Below, piece by piece: positions 1 through 6,459 of a stretch of 14,806 bases of DNA. Under the pieces are notes generated by a model, which worked only from the letters and a program-made list of their open reading frames with translations, had not been told where the DNA came from and did no database searches. The position numbers were made by a program, and so were the translations under genes. The stretch is from NCBI GenBank assembly GCA_910577415.1, contig CAJTLK010000026.1, positions 7,048-21,853 of the forward strand, read 5' to 3'. The stretch's first letter is position 1; each line of letters starts with the position of its first letter. Origin of the DNA: an uncultured Oscillospiraceae bacterium. GTDB taxonomy: Bacteria; Bacillota; Clostridia; Oscillospirales; Oscillospiraceae.

Positions 1-35
1 CCACTGAAAAGGACTTACATGACCGCCTTTCTTTT

Positions 36-80
36 AAAGTCTCAGGCTCAGTTTTATGAGCCTGAGACTTTTGCTTCTTT
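36..80 (+). terminator. Rho-independent terminator of an upstream gene
   Basis: A perfect 15-bp inverted repeat (36-50 pairs with 57-71, both built on AGTCTCAGGCTCA and its complement) encloses a 6-base loop and is followed by a T-rich run. It lies ahead of the cas3 remnant and presumably ends a gene left of the window. A T-run on the other strand is short, so the + direction is favoured. Confidence 0.8.
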
Positions 81-112
81 GTTTCTTTTTGCCATAAAAT
101 GTCGTTTTTTAT

Positions 113-141
113 TTGATTTTTCGGTTAAACTGCTGTATATT
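113..141 (+). promoter_or_regulatory. cas3: Putative promoter of the cas3 remnant
   Basis: A -35-like TTGATT (113-118) and a -10-like TATATT (136-141) are separated by 17 bp, in an AT-rich stretch that contrasts with the GC-rich genes. The predicted transcript would start about 35 nt before the cas3 ATG. The site is judged by eye only. Confidence 0.45.
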
Positions 142-182
142 GGATACATGTTCCAAATTTGCAACCAGGAGGGGATATCCCT

Positions 183-749
183 ATGGCCGCTCCGCGTTAT
201 CTCGCACACATTTCAGAGGACAGTCAGGAACAGACTGTTTTAGAGCATTTGACCGGGACAGCGGAACTCTGCGCCCAGTTTGCAGCTGCCTTTGGCGCAG
301 AAGGTCAAGGCCGTTTGGCCGGAATGGCACATGACATCGGAAAATATTCAGACGCTTTTCAGGCCCGACTTCGGGGCGCGCCCCAAAAGGTAGACCACTC
401 CACCGCCGGGGCCTATGAGTGCTGGCAGCAAGGCCAACCCTTTGCGGCTTTCGCCGTGGCTGGTCATCACGGCGGTCTGCCGGATGGGGGAGGTGGTCGG
501 GCAGACAGTCCCGACCAGGGAACTTTTTCCGGGCGGATGGAGCGGGCAGCATCTGGAAAGCTGGAATCCTATGCCGTTTGGAAGCAAGAGCTTTCTCTCC
601 CCGCCGCTCCCCTTCCGCCGAGGAGCGTCAGCATCCCCGACGGGATGTTTTTCACCCGGATGCTGTACTCCTGTCTGGTAGACGCCGACTTTTTGGACAC
701 AGCATTATTGAGAACTACCGGGGCGGCCCGGTGTCGCTCCCCTCGCTGA
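183..749 (+). CDS. cas3: Truncated Cas3: HD nuclease domain only (type I-C CRISPR remnant)
   Basis: This 188-residue protein matches the N-terminal HD nuclease domain of type I-C Cas3, the effector nuclease-helicase that degrades DNA found by Cascade. Visible motifs are HDIGK (H50, D51, K54), the DHS motif (H72), GHHGGLPDGG (H95, H96) and SCLVDADFLDT (about 163-173). Whole I-C Cas3 proteins are roughly 730-800 residues, so the DEAD-like helicase and C-terminal domains are missing. After DT at residue 173 the sequence stops resembling Cas3, and the TGA stop (747-749) falls inside a CRISPR repeat. I chose the ATG at 183 because AGGAGGGG (167-174) lies 8 nt before it; an upstream TTG at 159 precedes that RBS and is unlikely. 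No frameshift interrupts the HD domain, so the fragment could still be made. With no cascade genes beside it, it is probably non-functional in interference. Confidence 0.85.
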   Translation: MAAPRYLAHISEDSQEQTVLEHLTGTAELCAQFAAAFGAEGQGRLAGMAHDIGKYSDAFQARLRGAPQKVDHSTAGAYECWQQGQPFAAFAVAGHHGGLPDGGGGRADSPDQGTFSGRMERAASGKLESYAVWKQELSLPAAPLPPRSVSIPDGMFFTRMLYSCLVDADFLDTALLRTTGAARCRSPR

Positions 750-897
750 GGGCGTGGGTAGAAATATCGGCGGAGAGCCGCTGCTGGAGATCGACCTGGT
801 CACCCTCCTCGCGGGGAGCGTGGATAGAAATAGGTTAACATGCGAGCCGTCTTTGAGGGCCAACGTCGCCCTCCTCACGGAGGGCGCAGGTTGAACT
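733..897 (+). CRISPR. Degenerate type I-C CRISPR array: 3 repeats, 2 spacers
   Basis: Three related 33-bp units lie at 733-765, 799-831 and 865-897, separated by two spacers of exactly 33 bp (766-798 and 832-864), giving a regular 66-bp period. The units begin GTCG/GTCA, carry a CCCTCCTC...GGAGGGCG-type palindrome and end in GGATAGAAAT or a variant, like type I-C repeats, which typically end GTGGATTGAAAT. By eye repeats 1 and 2 differ at 7 positions and repeats 2 and 3 at 9, unlike an active array. The third repeat has the most altered 3' end (TTGAACT), as expected at the trailer end. No fourth repeat is seen at the next expected position (931). No leader is present: the array abuts the cas3 fragment. 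Confidence 0.85.
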
Positions 898-950
898 GTG
901 CGCTTCGGCGGTATCTCTCGGTCCGCTGCTGGCTCCTCTCCACACGATCA

Positions 951-979
951 CCCCCATCCTGAACGGATGGGGGTTTTTT
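951..979 (+). terminator. Rho-independent terminator after the CRISPR remnant
   Basis: CCCCCATCC (951-959) pairs perfectly with GGATGGGGG (965-973) around a 5-base loop and is followed by six T residues. It isolates the cas3/CRISPR remnant from the hydrogenase operon downstream. Confidence 0.85.
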
Positions 980-1018
980 GTCGCTTTTGCGCAATTTTTT
1001 CTGTACGCGCACCCCAAG

Positions 1019-1047
1019 TTGTGCTATACTGCTTTTGTAATTACTAT
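1019..1047 (+). promoter_or_regulatory. Possible promoter of the hydrogenase operon
   Basis: The AT-rich stretch between the terminator at 979 and the first hydrogenase gene contains several -10-like words: TATACT at 1025-1030, TACTAT at 1042-1047 and TATACT at 1063-1068. The best spaced pair is TTGTGC (1019-1024) and TACTAT with 17 bp between, but the match is modest. A promoter is expected here; its exact position is uncertain. Confidence 0.3.
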
Positions 1048-1084
1048 ACCTTATTGGCCGGATATACTTCATTGAGAGAGTTGT

Positions 1085-1102
1085 TTCGTGATTTTTTCAC
1101 AA
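1085..1102 (+). promoter_or_regulatory. Rex-like imperfect operator upstream of hydrogenase operon
   Basis: The 18 bases contain GTGA and TCAC arms around five T residues, and the right half reads TTTCACAA, identical to one half of the known Rex operator pattern TTGTGAAATATTTCACAA. The left half is shifted by one base. Rex senses NADH/NAD+ and commonly controls fermentative hydrogen and alcohol genes in Firmicutes, so the placement about 30 nt before the start codon makes sense. The match is partial (about 12 of 18 positions). Confidence 0.3.
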
Positions 1103-1133
1103 TTTTGTAAAAAACAGGAAAGGAGCGGTCCTA

Positions 1134-2954
1134 TTGAATCGTTTACAGATCATCTACCCCAGTGACCGTGAAAAGACCGTCGCCCAACTCTACTCCGACC
1201 TGGCCCGACGCGGCTCCGTGGCCCCCCACGGCAACTGTCCTGTGGAGCAGAGCGCCGCCTTTCTCAAGCTGTGTGCGTCACAGAGCTGTGGAAAATGCGT
1301 CCCCTGCCGGGTAGGGTTGGATCAGGCGGCCACCATCATGGAACGTATTCTGGAGGGCCGAGGCGCCCCGGAGGACATTGACCGGCTAGAGCGCCTGACC
1401 GCCGCCATTCGGGACAGCGCCGACTGCGCCATCGGCGCATCGGCGGCGGAAAGCCTGGCCCAGTGTCTCAAGTCCTTCCACGAGGATTTTGTCTCCCACA
1501 TCGAGAAAAACCGCTGCACCGCCATATTTGACTCCGTTCCCTGTCGGGCGGGCTGCCCCGCCCATGTGGACATTCCCGGCTACATCGCTCTGGTCAAAAA
1601 TGGCCGCTATGCCGACGCCGTGCGGGTCATCCGCTATGACAACCCCTTCCCCTCAGTGTGCGCTCTGGTATGTGAGCACCCCTGCGAGCTGGCCTGTCGA
1701 CGCAACATGGTGGACGACGCGGTGAATATTCGGGGCATCAAACGCGCTGCCGTGGACTGGGCCGGAGACGTGCCCGCTCCTGACCGCGCCCCCTCCACGG
1801 GAAAGCGGATCGCCGTTGTAGGCGGCGGCCCCTCCGGTCTCACCGCCGCCTATTACTTACAGCTTATGGGCCATCAAGTGACCCTTTATGAGCAGCGTGA
1901 CCGCCTGGGCGGTATGATGCGCTATGGCATTCCCCGCTATCGGCTGCCCGACGACTACCTGGACCGGGATGTGGGCGTCATCCTCAGCACGGGGGTGGAG
2001 GTCAAGATCGGCGTCAGCGTCACCGGTGAGCTGTACCAGCAGCTCCAGAAGGATTTTGACGCGGTGTACCTTGCCATCGGCGCCCACTCCTTCCGGGGGC
2101 TGGGTGTAGAGGGGGAGGACGCCGAAAACGTCCTCTCCGCCGTAGAGCTGCTCCGTGCCATGGGAGACGATCACAAGCCCGATTTCACCGGCAAGCGCGT
2201 AGTGGTGGTGGGCGGCGGCAACGTAGCTATGGACTGTACCCGCACCGCCAAACGGCTGGGGGCAAAGAGCGTCAAGTGCGTCTACCGCCGCCGTCAAGCC
2301 GATATGACCGCCCTGGCGGAGGAGGTGGAGGCGGCCATCGCGGAGAACTGCGAGATCGTCCCCATGATGGCCCCTGTCCGGGTAGAGAAGAACGCCGACG
2401 GCGCCGTCTCCGCCCTCATTGTCAAACCCCAGCTCCCCGGCGTTTACGCCCAGGGCCGGCCCAAGCCCGTGCCCTCGGATAAGCCGGAGGAGCGTATCGA
2501 GTGTGACGTACTCATCGCCGCCATCGGCCAGGTGGTGGACAGCGCCGGCTTTGCCCAGTATGGCATTCCTACCCGCCGGGAGAACATCTCCAGCGACAAG
2601 GGCTGCATGGTCTTCCAGGGCGTCTTTGCCGGCGGCGACTGTGCCAGCGGCCCGTCCACCGTTATCCGCGCCGTGGAGGCAGGTAAGACCGCCGCGGCCA
2701 ACATTGACGCCTATCTGGGCTTCCACACCGAGCTACCCCAGGACGTGGAGATCCCCCCCGCTCAAAGCGCCGTCTCCGGCCCCTGTGGCCGCGTGACTCT
2801 GGGCGAGCGTCCCGCTGCCGAACGTGCCTGCGATTTTGAACTGGCAGAGGAGGGTATGACCCGTCAGGCCGCCATGCAGGAATGCTCCCGTTGTCTGCGC
2901 TGCGACCATTACGGCTTTGGCTCATTCCGGGGAGGGAGGAATACAAAATGGTAA
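1134..2954 (+). CDS. NuoF-type Fe-S / GltD-like FAD-dependent NAD(P)H oxidoreductase subunit of hydrogenase
   Basis: This 606-residue flavoprotein probably supplies electrons from NAD(P)H to the hydrogenase encoded next. Residues about 45-115 resemble the C-terminal 4Fe-4S domain of NuoF (SCGKCVPCRVG with C52, C55, C58, then C98). Residues 137-210 match the Fe-S domain of GltD/dihydropyrimidine-dehydrogenase proteins (C137, C141, C176, C180, C184, C188). An FAD-binding GGGPSG loop is at about 230-235, and a second NAD(P)H-binding GGGNVAMD is at 360-367. A C-terminal CSRCLRC (584-590) may hold part of another cluster. The start is TTG at 1134, chosen because AAAGGAG (1119-1125) lies 8 nt before it. 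The gene overlaps the hydrogenase by 7 nt. GltD-like partners are known beside some group A [FeFe] hydrogenases (the glutamate-synthase-linked type). It is not glutamate synthase: no large GltB subunit is present. Confidence 0.85.
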   Translation: MNRLQIIYPSDREKTVAQLYSDLARRGSVAPHGNCPVEQSAAFLKLCASQSCGKCVPCRVGLDQAATIMERILEGRGAPEDIDRLERLTAAIRDSADCAIGASAAESLAQCLKSFHEDFVSHIEKNRCTAIFDSVPCRAGCPAHVDIPGYIALVKNGRYADAVRVIRYDNPFPSVCALVCEHPCELACRRNMVDDAVNIRGIKRAAVDWAGDVPAPDRAPSTGKRIAVVGGGPSGLTAAYYLQLMGHQVTLYEQRDRLGGMMRYGIPRYRLPDDYLDRDVGVILSTGVEVKIGVSVTGELYQQLQKDFDAVYLAIGAHSFRGLGVEGEDAENVLSAVELLRAMGDDHKPDFTGKRVVVVGGGNVAMDCTRTAKRLGAKSVKCVYRRRQADMTALAEEVEAAIAENCEIVPMMAPVRVEKNADGAVSALIVKPQLPGVYAQGRPKPVPSDKPEERIECDVLIAAIGQVVDSAGFAQYGIPTRRENISSDKGCMVFQGVFAGGDCASGPSTVIRAVEAGKTAAANIDAYLGFHTELPQDVEIPPAQSAVSGPCGRVTLGERPAAERACDFELAEEGMTRQAAMQECSRCLRCDHYGFGSFRGGRNTKW

Positions 2955-4654
2955 ACCTGACCATCGACGGCAAGGCGGTATCAGTACCCGCGGGCACCAC
3001 CATTCTAGAGGCCGCCCGCCAGGTGGGCGTTCACATCCCCACCCTTTGCTACTTAAAGGACCTCAACGAGATCGCCGCCTGCCGGGTCTGTGTGGTGGAA
3101 GTGGAGGGCAACGAAAAGCTCAACGCCGCCTGCAACACCGCCGTGGAGGAGGGCATGGTGGTCCACACCGCCTCCCCCCGGGTCCTTCGTGCCCGGCGGA
3201 TCAACGTCCAGCTCATTCTCTCCCAGCACAACGTCTCCTGCGCCACCTGTGTGCGGGAGGGCAACTGTGCCCTTCAGCGGGTGTGCCGGGAGCTGAATCT
3301 GCTGGATGACCCCTTTGACAACAAGGCCCTTCCTTTCCGCTGGGACAAGGGCTTTCCCCTCATTCGGGACGCTGGCAAATGCGTCCAATGTCTGCGCTGC
3401 GTCAATGTGTGCGAAAAGGTTCAGGGTTTGGGCGTCTGGGCCTTCAATGGCACAGGCCGCCTTTCCCAGGTGGAGGTGCGGGGCGGTTTGGACATCAAGG
3501 ACGTTAACTGCGCCCTGTGCGGCCAATGCATCACCCATTGCCCCGTAGGCGCCCTCTCCGCCCGGGATGACACCAAAAAGGCCCTCAAGGCCATCGCCGA
3601 CCCGGATAAGCTCACCATCGTCCAGGTGGCTCCCGCCGTCCGCGCCGCCTGGGGCGACGCTGTGGGTCTTCCCCCGGAGCTGGCCACCGAGAAACGCATG
3701 GTCTCCGCCATTCGTTCTTTGGGTGTGGACTATGTCTTTGATACCGATTTCTCCGCCGACCTCACCATTATGGAGGAGGGCAGCGAGCTGGTAGAACGGA
3801 TCAAGGAGGGAAAGCAGGGACCCATGTTTACCTCCTGTTGTCCCGGCTGGGTGCGCTTTTTGAAGCTGGAGTACCCCGATATGGTTGGAGAGCTCTCCAC
3901 TGCCAAGTCCCCCCAGCAAATGTTCGGCGCGGTAGTCAAAAGCTACTATGCCCAGCTCCTGGGCGTGGAGCCAGACAAACTCTTCTGCATTTCCATCATG
4001 CCCTGCTCCGCCAAAAAGTACGAGTGTGATGTGCCCGAGGTTAATGACGCCGCCGAAAAGGACGTGGACCTGGTCCTTACCACCCGTGAGTTGGGCCGTT
4101 TGCTCCAAGGGGTGGACGTATCCTCCCTTCCCGAGGAAGACTTTGACCAGCCCCTGGGCACCGCTACCGGCGCCGGGGTCATCTTTGGCGCCACCGGTGG
4201 CGTGATGGAGGCCGCTCTGCGCTCAGCTCACTTCCTCCTCACCGGTAAAAACCCAGATGCCGACGCCTTCACCGAAGTACGGGGCCTCCAGGGCTGGAAG
4301 GATGCCTCCTATCAAATCGGTTCGATCAAGCTAAAGGTGGCAGTGACCAGCGGTCTGGGCAATGCCCGTAAGCTGCTGGAGGCCCTCCGCGCCGGCGAGG
4401 TCCACTATGACTTTGTGGAGGTCATGGCCTGCCCCGGCGGCTGCGCCGGCGGCGGCGGACAACCCATCTGCGATGGGCAGGAGCTGGCAGGAGAGCGGGG
4501 GGAGCGTCTGTACGCCCTGGACAAGGGTAATCCCATGCGCTTCTCTCATGAAAACCCCGCTGTCCTGGCCCTTTACAAGGACTTTATGGAAGCCCCACTG
4601 TCCCATAAGGCCCACAAGTTCCTTCACACCGACCAGTCTCAGTGGACTCTCTGA
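2948..4654 (+). CDS. hydA: [FeFe] hydrogenase, group A, multi-cluster (CpI-like)
   Basis: This 568-residue enzyme reversibly reduces protons to H2 in the cytoplasm. The domain order is that of the clostridial CpI enzyme (about 574 residues). It starts with a 2Fe-2S plant-ferredoxin-like domain (C34, C45, C48, C62) and a His-ligated 4Fe-4S site (H94, C98, C101, C107). Two ferredoxin 4Fe-4S clusters follow (C145/148/151/155 and C188/191/194/198), then the H-cluster domain. All three H-cluster signatures are intact: TSCCPGW (C297 proton relay, C298 ligand), MPCSAKKYE (C353) and MACPGGCAGGGGQP (C495, C499). The small-subunit-like C-terminus ends near LHTDQSQW. The ATG at 2948 follows GGGAGGGAGG and overlaps the preceding stop codon (ATGGTAA), implying translational coupling; a start 22 codons upstream has no such RBS. 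The maturases HydE, HydF and HydG must be encoded elsewhere. Confidence 0.95.
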   Translation: MVNLTIDGKAVSVPAGTTILEAARQVGVHIPTLCYLKDLNEIAACRVCVVEVEGNEKLNAACNTAVEEGMVVHTASPRVLRARRINVQLILSQHNVSCATCVREGNCALQRVCRELNLLDDPFDNKALPFRWDKGFPLIRDAGKCVQCLRCVNVCEKVQGLGVWAFNGTGRLSQVEVRGGLDIKDVNCALCGQCITHCPVGALSARDDTKKALKAIADPDKLTIVQVAPAVRAAWGDAVGLPPELATEKRMVSAIRSLGVDYVFDTDFSADLTIMEEGSELVERIKEGKQGPMFTSCCPGWVRFLKLEYPDMVGELSTAKSPQQMFGAVVKSYYAQLLGVEPDKLFCISIMPCSAKKYECDVPEVNDAAEKDVDLVLTTRELGRLLQGVDVSSLPEEDFDQPLGTATGAGVIFGATGGVMEAALRSAHFLLTGKNPDADAFTEVRGLQGWKDASYQIGSIKLKVAVTSGLGNARKLLEALRAGEVHYDFVEVMACPGGCAGGGGQPICDGQELAGERGERLYALDKGNPMRFSHENPAVLALYKDFMEAPLSHKAHKFLHTDQSQWTL

Positions 4655-4669
4655 CCTCTACTCATTATC

Positions 4670-4701
4670 AAAAAGAGAGGGCCGATGGCCCTCTCTTTTT
4701 C
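4670..4701. terminator. Bidirectional terminator after the hydrogenase gene
   Basis: AAAAGAGAGGGCC (4671-4683) and GGCCCTCTCTTTT (4687-4699) form a 13-bp perfect stem with a 3-base loop. A T-run follows on each strand, so it can stop the hydrogenase transcript and also act as a distal terminator for the convergent transporter gene. Confidence 0.85.
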
Positions 4702-4754
4702 TATTAAAGAACGTATAGTTGAGCATCAACGGCGCAAGGATTTTGGATGGGCTG

Positions 4755-4790
4755 AGGCCGCACTGTACTTTGTACAGCGTGGCCTTCTTT
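4755..4790. terminator. Imperfect hairpin between convergent genes
   Basis: AGGCCGCACTGTAC (4755-4768) pairs with GTACAGCGTGGCCT (4772-4785) with one mismatch and one wobble around three T residues. On the + strand it is followed by TCTTTTACTCTTA, so it may be a back-up terminator for the hydrogenase operon. On the minus strand it begins 10 nt after the transporter stop codon but lacks a T-run, so there it may protect the 3' end of the mRNA. Confidence 0.5.
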
Positions 4791-4795
4791 TACTC

Positions 4796-6169
4796 TTATC
4801 CCTTTGCCGGGATCAGCCCCTGCACCAAGATCACCAAGATCAGCACCGGTAGGATGAATTGCAAATAGACCTTCAGCCTCCGGGACATCTTCAAACCCTT
4901 CCCCTCGTTGGCCTCGGCCAGGTAGTTGTCAAAGCCCCAGCCCCATCTGCTCACGCAGAACAGCAGATACACCAGGGAACCCAGAGGCAGCAGCAGGTTG
5001 GACACCAAAAAGTCCTCAACATCCAGCACCTGGCCTATACTGCCGTTGGGCAGAGTGGCCTTGAAATACCACACATTGTACCCCAGCACGCAGGGCATAC
5101 TGTCCAAAAACAGAAATACACCATTGACCACCGCCGCCTTTTTCCGGCTCCAGCCAAAGTTGTCGATGCACCCTGCCAGCAAATTTTCAAATACGGCGAT
5201 CACCGTAGAAAAGCTGGCGAAGGACATAAACAGGAAGAACAGGGACCCCCACAACCGACCTCCGGCCATGCCGGTGAATACCTTGGGCAGAGTGACAAAG
5301 ATAAGGGAGGGTCCCGCGTCCGGGGTCACTCCGAAGGAGAAGCAGGCGGGAAAAATAATAAGCCCGCTCATCACGGCCACAAAAGTGTCCAGGCCGCAGA
5401 TCCGCACCGCCTCTCCGGCCAAGGAGTTGTCCCGGCTCATATAGCTACCGAAGATCTCCATGGCGGCAATGCCCAGGCTCAGGGTAAAGAACGCCTGGTT
5501 CATGGCGGCGGTAATGACCTTCCCCAGCCCCTGCTCCACCGCCCGGCCAAAGTCGGGCAGCAGGTAGAACTTGACTCCCTCCGCCGCCCCAGGGAGGGTA
5601 AGGCTGTGGACGGCCAGCACTACAATAAGCCCCAGCAGCCCCAGCATCATCCACTTGGTGACACGCTCCAGACCTCCCTGTAGGCCCAGAGAGCACACCA
5701 GGAAGCCCGCGATCACCGTCACCGCCATCCAGACGGTCATCTCTCCGGGGTTGGAGAGCATGGCGGAAAACACCCCGTCCACCGCCTCGGATGTCATCCC
5801 GCCAAAGGTGCCCCCGGCAAATTTGAAAAAATAGCCCAGCATCCAGCCAGACACGGTGGTGTAGTACATCATGAGAAGGTAGCACCCAATGATACAGAAC
5901 CAGCCGTGGATGTGCCACTTGGAGCCTGCCGGCTCCAAAGCCTGATACCCCTGCACCGCGCTTCTGCGGCTGGCCCGTCCCACCGCCAACTCCATAGTGA
6001 GCACCGGAACTCCCATGATCACCAGAAACAGCAGATAAAACAGTACAAATACCCCGCCGCCGTTCTCCCCGGTAACGTAGGGGAACTTCCACACATTGCC
6101 GATCCCGATGGCGCACCCGGCGCTTACCAGTAGGAACCCCAGCCGGGAGCCAAAATTTTCTCGCTTCAT
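4796..6169 (-). CDS. Sodium-dependent transporter, NSS (SNF) family
   Basis: This 457-residue integral membrane protein belongs to the neurotransmitter:sodium symporter family (LeuT, MhsT and TnaT relatives), which in bacteria usually imports amino acids with Na+. The first membrane segment carries the family's broken-helix signature GCAIGIGNVWKFPY (18-31), and the following ENGGG (35-39) is also typical. About eleven or twelve hydrophobic segments follow, ending with the helix before the C-terminal PAKG. The length is normal for bacterial members. I chose the ATG at 6169 because AAAGGAG lies 8 nt upstream and the sequence aligns with family starts; a longer open frame to 6601 contains implausible low-homology sequence and overlaps the nrdD promoter. 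The gene is single, with its own promoter, and convergent with hydA. The substrate cannot be told; an amino acid such as an aromatic or branched-chain one is plausible. Confidence 0.9.
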   Translation of the reverse strand: MKRENFGSRLGFLLVSAGCAIGIGNVWKFPYVTGENGGGVFVLFYLLFLVIMGVPVLTMELAVGRASRRSAVQGYQALEPAGSKWHIHGWFCIIGCYLLMMYYTTVSGWMLGYFFKFAGGTFGGMTSEAVDGVFSAMLSNPGEMTVWMAVTVIAGFLVCSLGLQGGLERVTKWMMLGLLGLIVVLAVHSLTLPGAAEGVKFYLLPDFGRAVEQGLGKVITAAMNQAFFTLSLGIAAMEIFGSYMSRDNSLAGEAVRICGLDTFVAVMSGLIIFPACFSFGVTPDAGPSLIFVTLPKVFTGMAGGRLWGSLFFLFMSFASFSTVIAVFENLLAGCIDNFGWSRKKAAVVNGVFLFLDSMPCVLGYNVWYFKATLPNGSIGQVLDVEDFLVSNLLLPLGSLVYLLFCVSRWGWGFDNYLAEANEGKGLKMSRRLKVYLQFILPVLILVILVQGLIPAKG

Positions 6170-6200
6170 GCCTCTCTCTCCTTTGCTCCAAGTACCCCCT

Positions 6201-6228
6201 ATGATACGCGAGTAAGAAAAAAAGTCAA
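6201..6228 (-). promoter_or_regulatory. Promoter of the NSS transporter gene
   Basis: On the minus strand TTGACT (complement of 6223-6228) and TATCAT (complement of 6201-6206) are 16 bp apart. The predicted start of transcription gives a leader of only about 25 nt ahead of the RBS and ATG at 6169. Confidence 0.55.
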
Positions 6229-6345
6229 CCCAGAGCTGCTCCCCCCGCCCCCCTTTGACGCCAAACTTTTCCTTTTCCGTTCCCAAATCCCGCCAAAATC
6301 CCGGCTTTTCCGCACCTTCCCGCTCTTCCTCTCGCCCACTACATT
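6229..6345. other. Pyrimidine-rich spacer between divergent genes
   Basis: Within the 343-base gap between the transporter and nrdD, this stretch is strongly skewed to C and T on the + strand (for example CTCCCCCCGCCCCCC and CTTTTCCTTTTCCG). It has no good open frame, start site or hairpin that I can see. It lies upstream of both divergent promoters and may simply be a spacer; strand-skewed tracts of this kind can also affect DNA structure. Confidence 0.4.
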
Positions 6346-6367
6346 TAGATATCCAGATAAAATTTGT

Positions 6368-6383
6368 GCACAATATCTTGTAA
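6368..6383 (+). promoter_or_regulatory. NrdR-box-like operator upstream of nrdD
   Basis: GCACAATATCTTGTAA agrees closely with the known NrdR box acaCwAtATaTwGtgt: the C, the AATAT core, TT and GT are all present. NrdR represses ribonucleotide reductase genes when deoxynucleotides are plentiful. NrdR sites normally come as a pair about 31 bp apart; a clear second copy was not found, only a weak one near 6344-6359. The box ends 7 bp before the -35 of the proximal promoter. Confidence 0.5.
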
Positions 6384-6390
6384 ATTCCTC

Positions 6391-6419
6391 TTGCATTCCT
6401 CCCCAACATAGAGTATACT
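6391..6419 (+). promoter_or_regulatory. nrdD: nrdD promoter P1
   Basis: TTGCAT (6391-6396) and TATACT (6414-6419) are separated by 17 bp, directly downstream of the NrdR-like box. The -10 lies in the left arm of a perfect inverted repeat GAGTAT-N7-ATACTC (6411-6429). Confidence 0.5.
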
Positions 6420-6439
6420 TGGGATACTCGCCGCCACAT

Positions 6440-6459
6440 TATGTCATCCAATTGACATA
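6440..6459. promoter_or_regulatory. Perfect inverted repeat, candidate operator at nrdD
   Basis: TATGTCA (6440-6446) and TGACATA (6453-6459) form a perfect 7-bp inverted repeat with a 6-bp centre. The right arm overlaps the consensus -35 TTGACA of the second nrdD promoter. The geometry (5-7 bp arms, 6-bp gap) is that of CRP/FNR-family operators, although the sequence is not the classical FNR or CRP site. Confidence 0.4.

Noticed and set aside
19..243. A 74-codon open frame over the first terminator and the cas3 leader
   Set aside because: It reads through a perfect terminator hairpin and a promoter, has no RBS and gives no recognisable protein.
931..963. A possible fourth CRISPR repeat
   Set aside because: The position expected from the 66-bp period shows only scattered matches and runs into the terminator at 951-979; not enough similarity to call.
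1134..2954. Annotation as glutamate synthase small subunit
   Set aside because: The GltD-like fold is real, but the N-terminal NuoF-type Fe-S domain, the overlap with the hydrogenase gene and the absence of gltB argue for a hydrogenase partner.
3053..4108. A 351-codon open frame antisense to the hydrogenase gene
   Set aside because: The H-cluster and Fe-S motifs on the + strand settle the coding strand; the antisense frame is compositional.
6411..6429. GAGTAT-N7-ATACTC as a second NrdR box
   Set aside because: Its core does not fit the NrdR pattern (no CwAtAT register) and its distance from the first box is about 40 bp instead of about 31; kept only as an inverted repeat overlapping P1.
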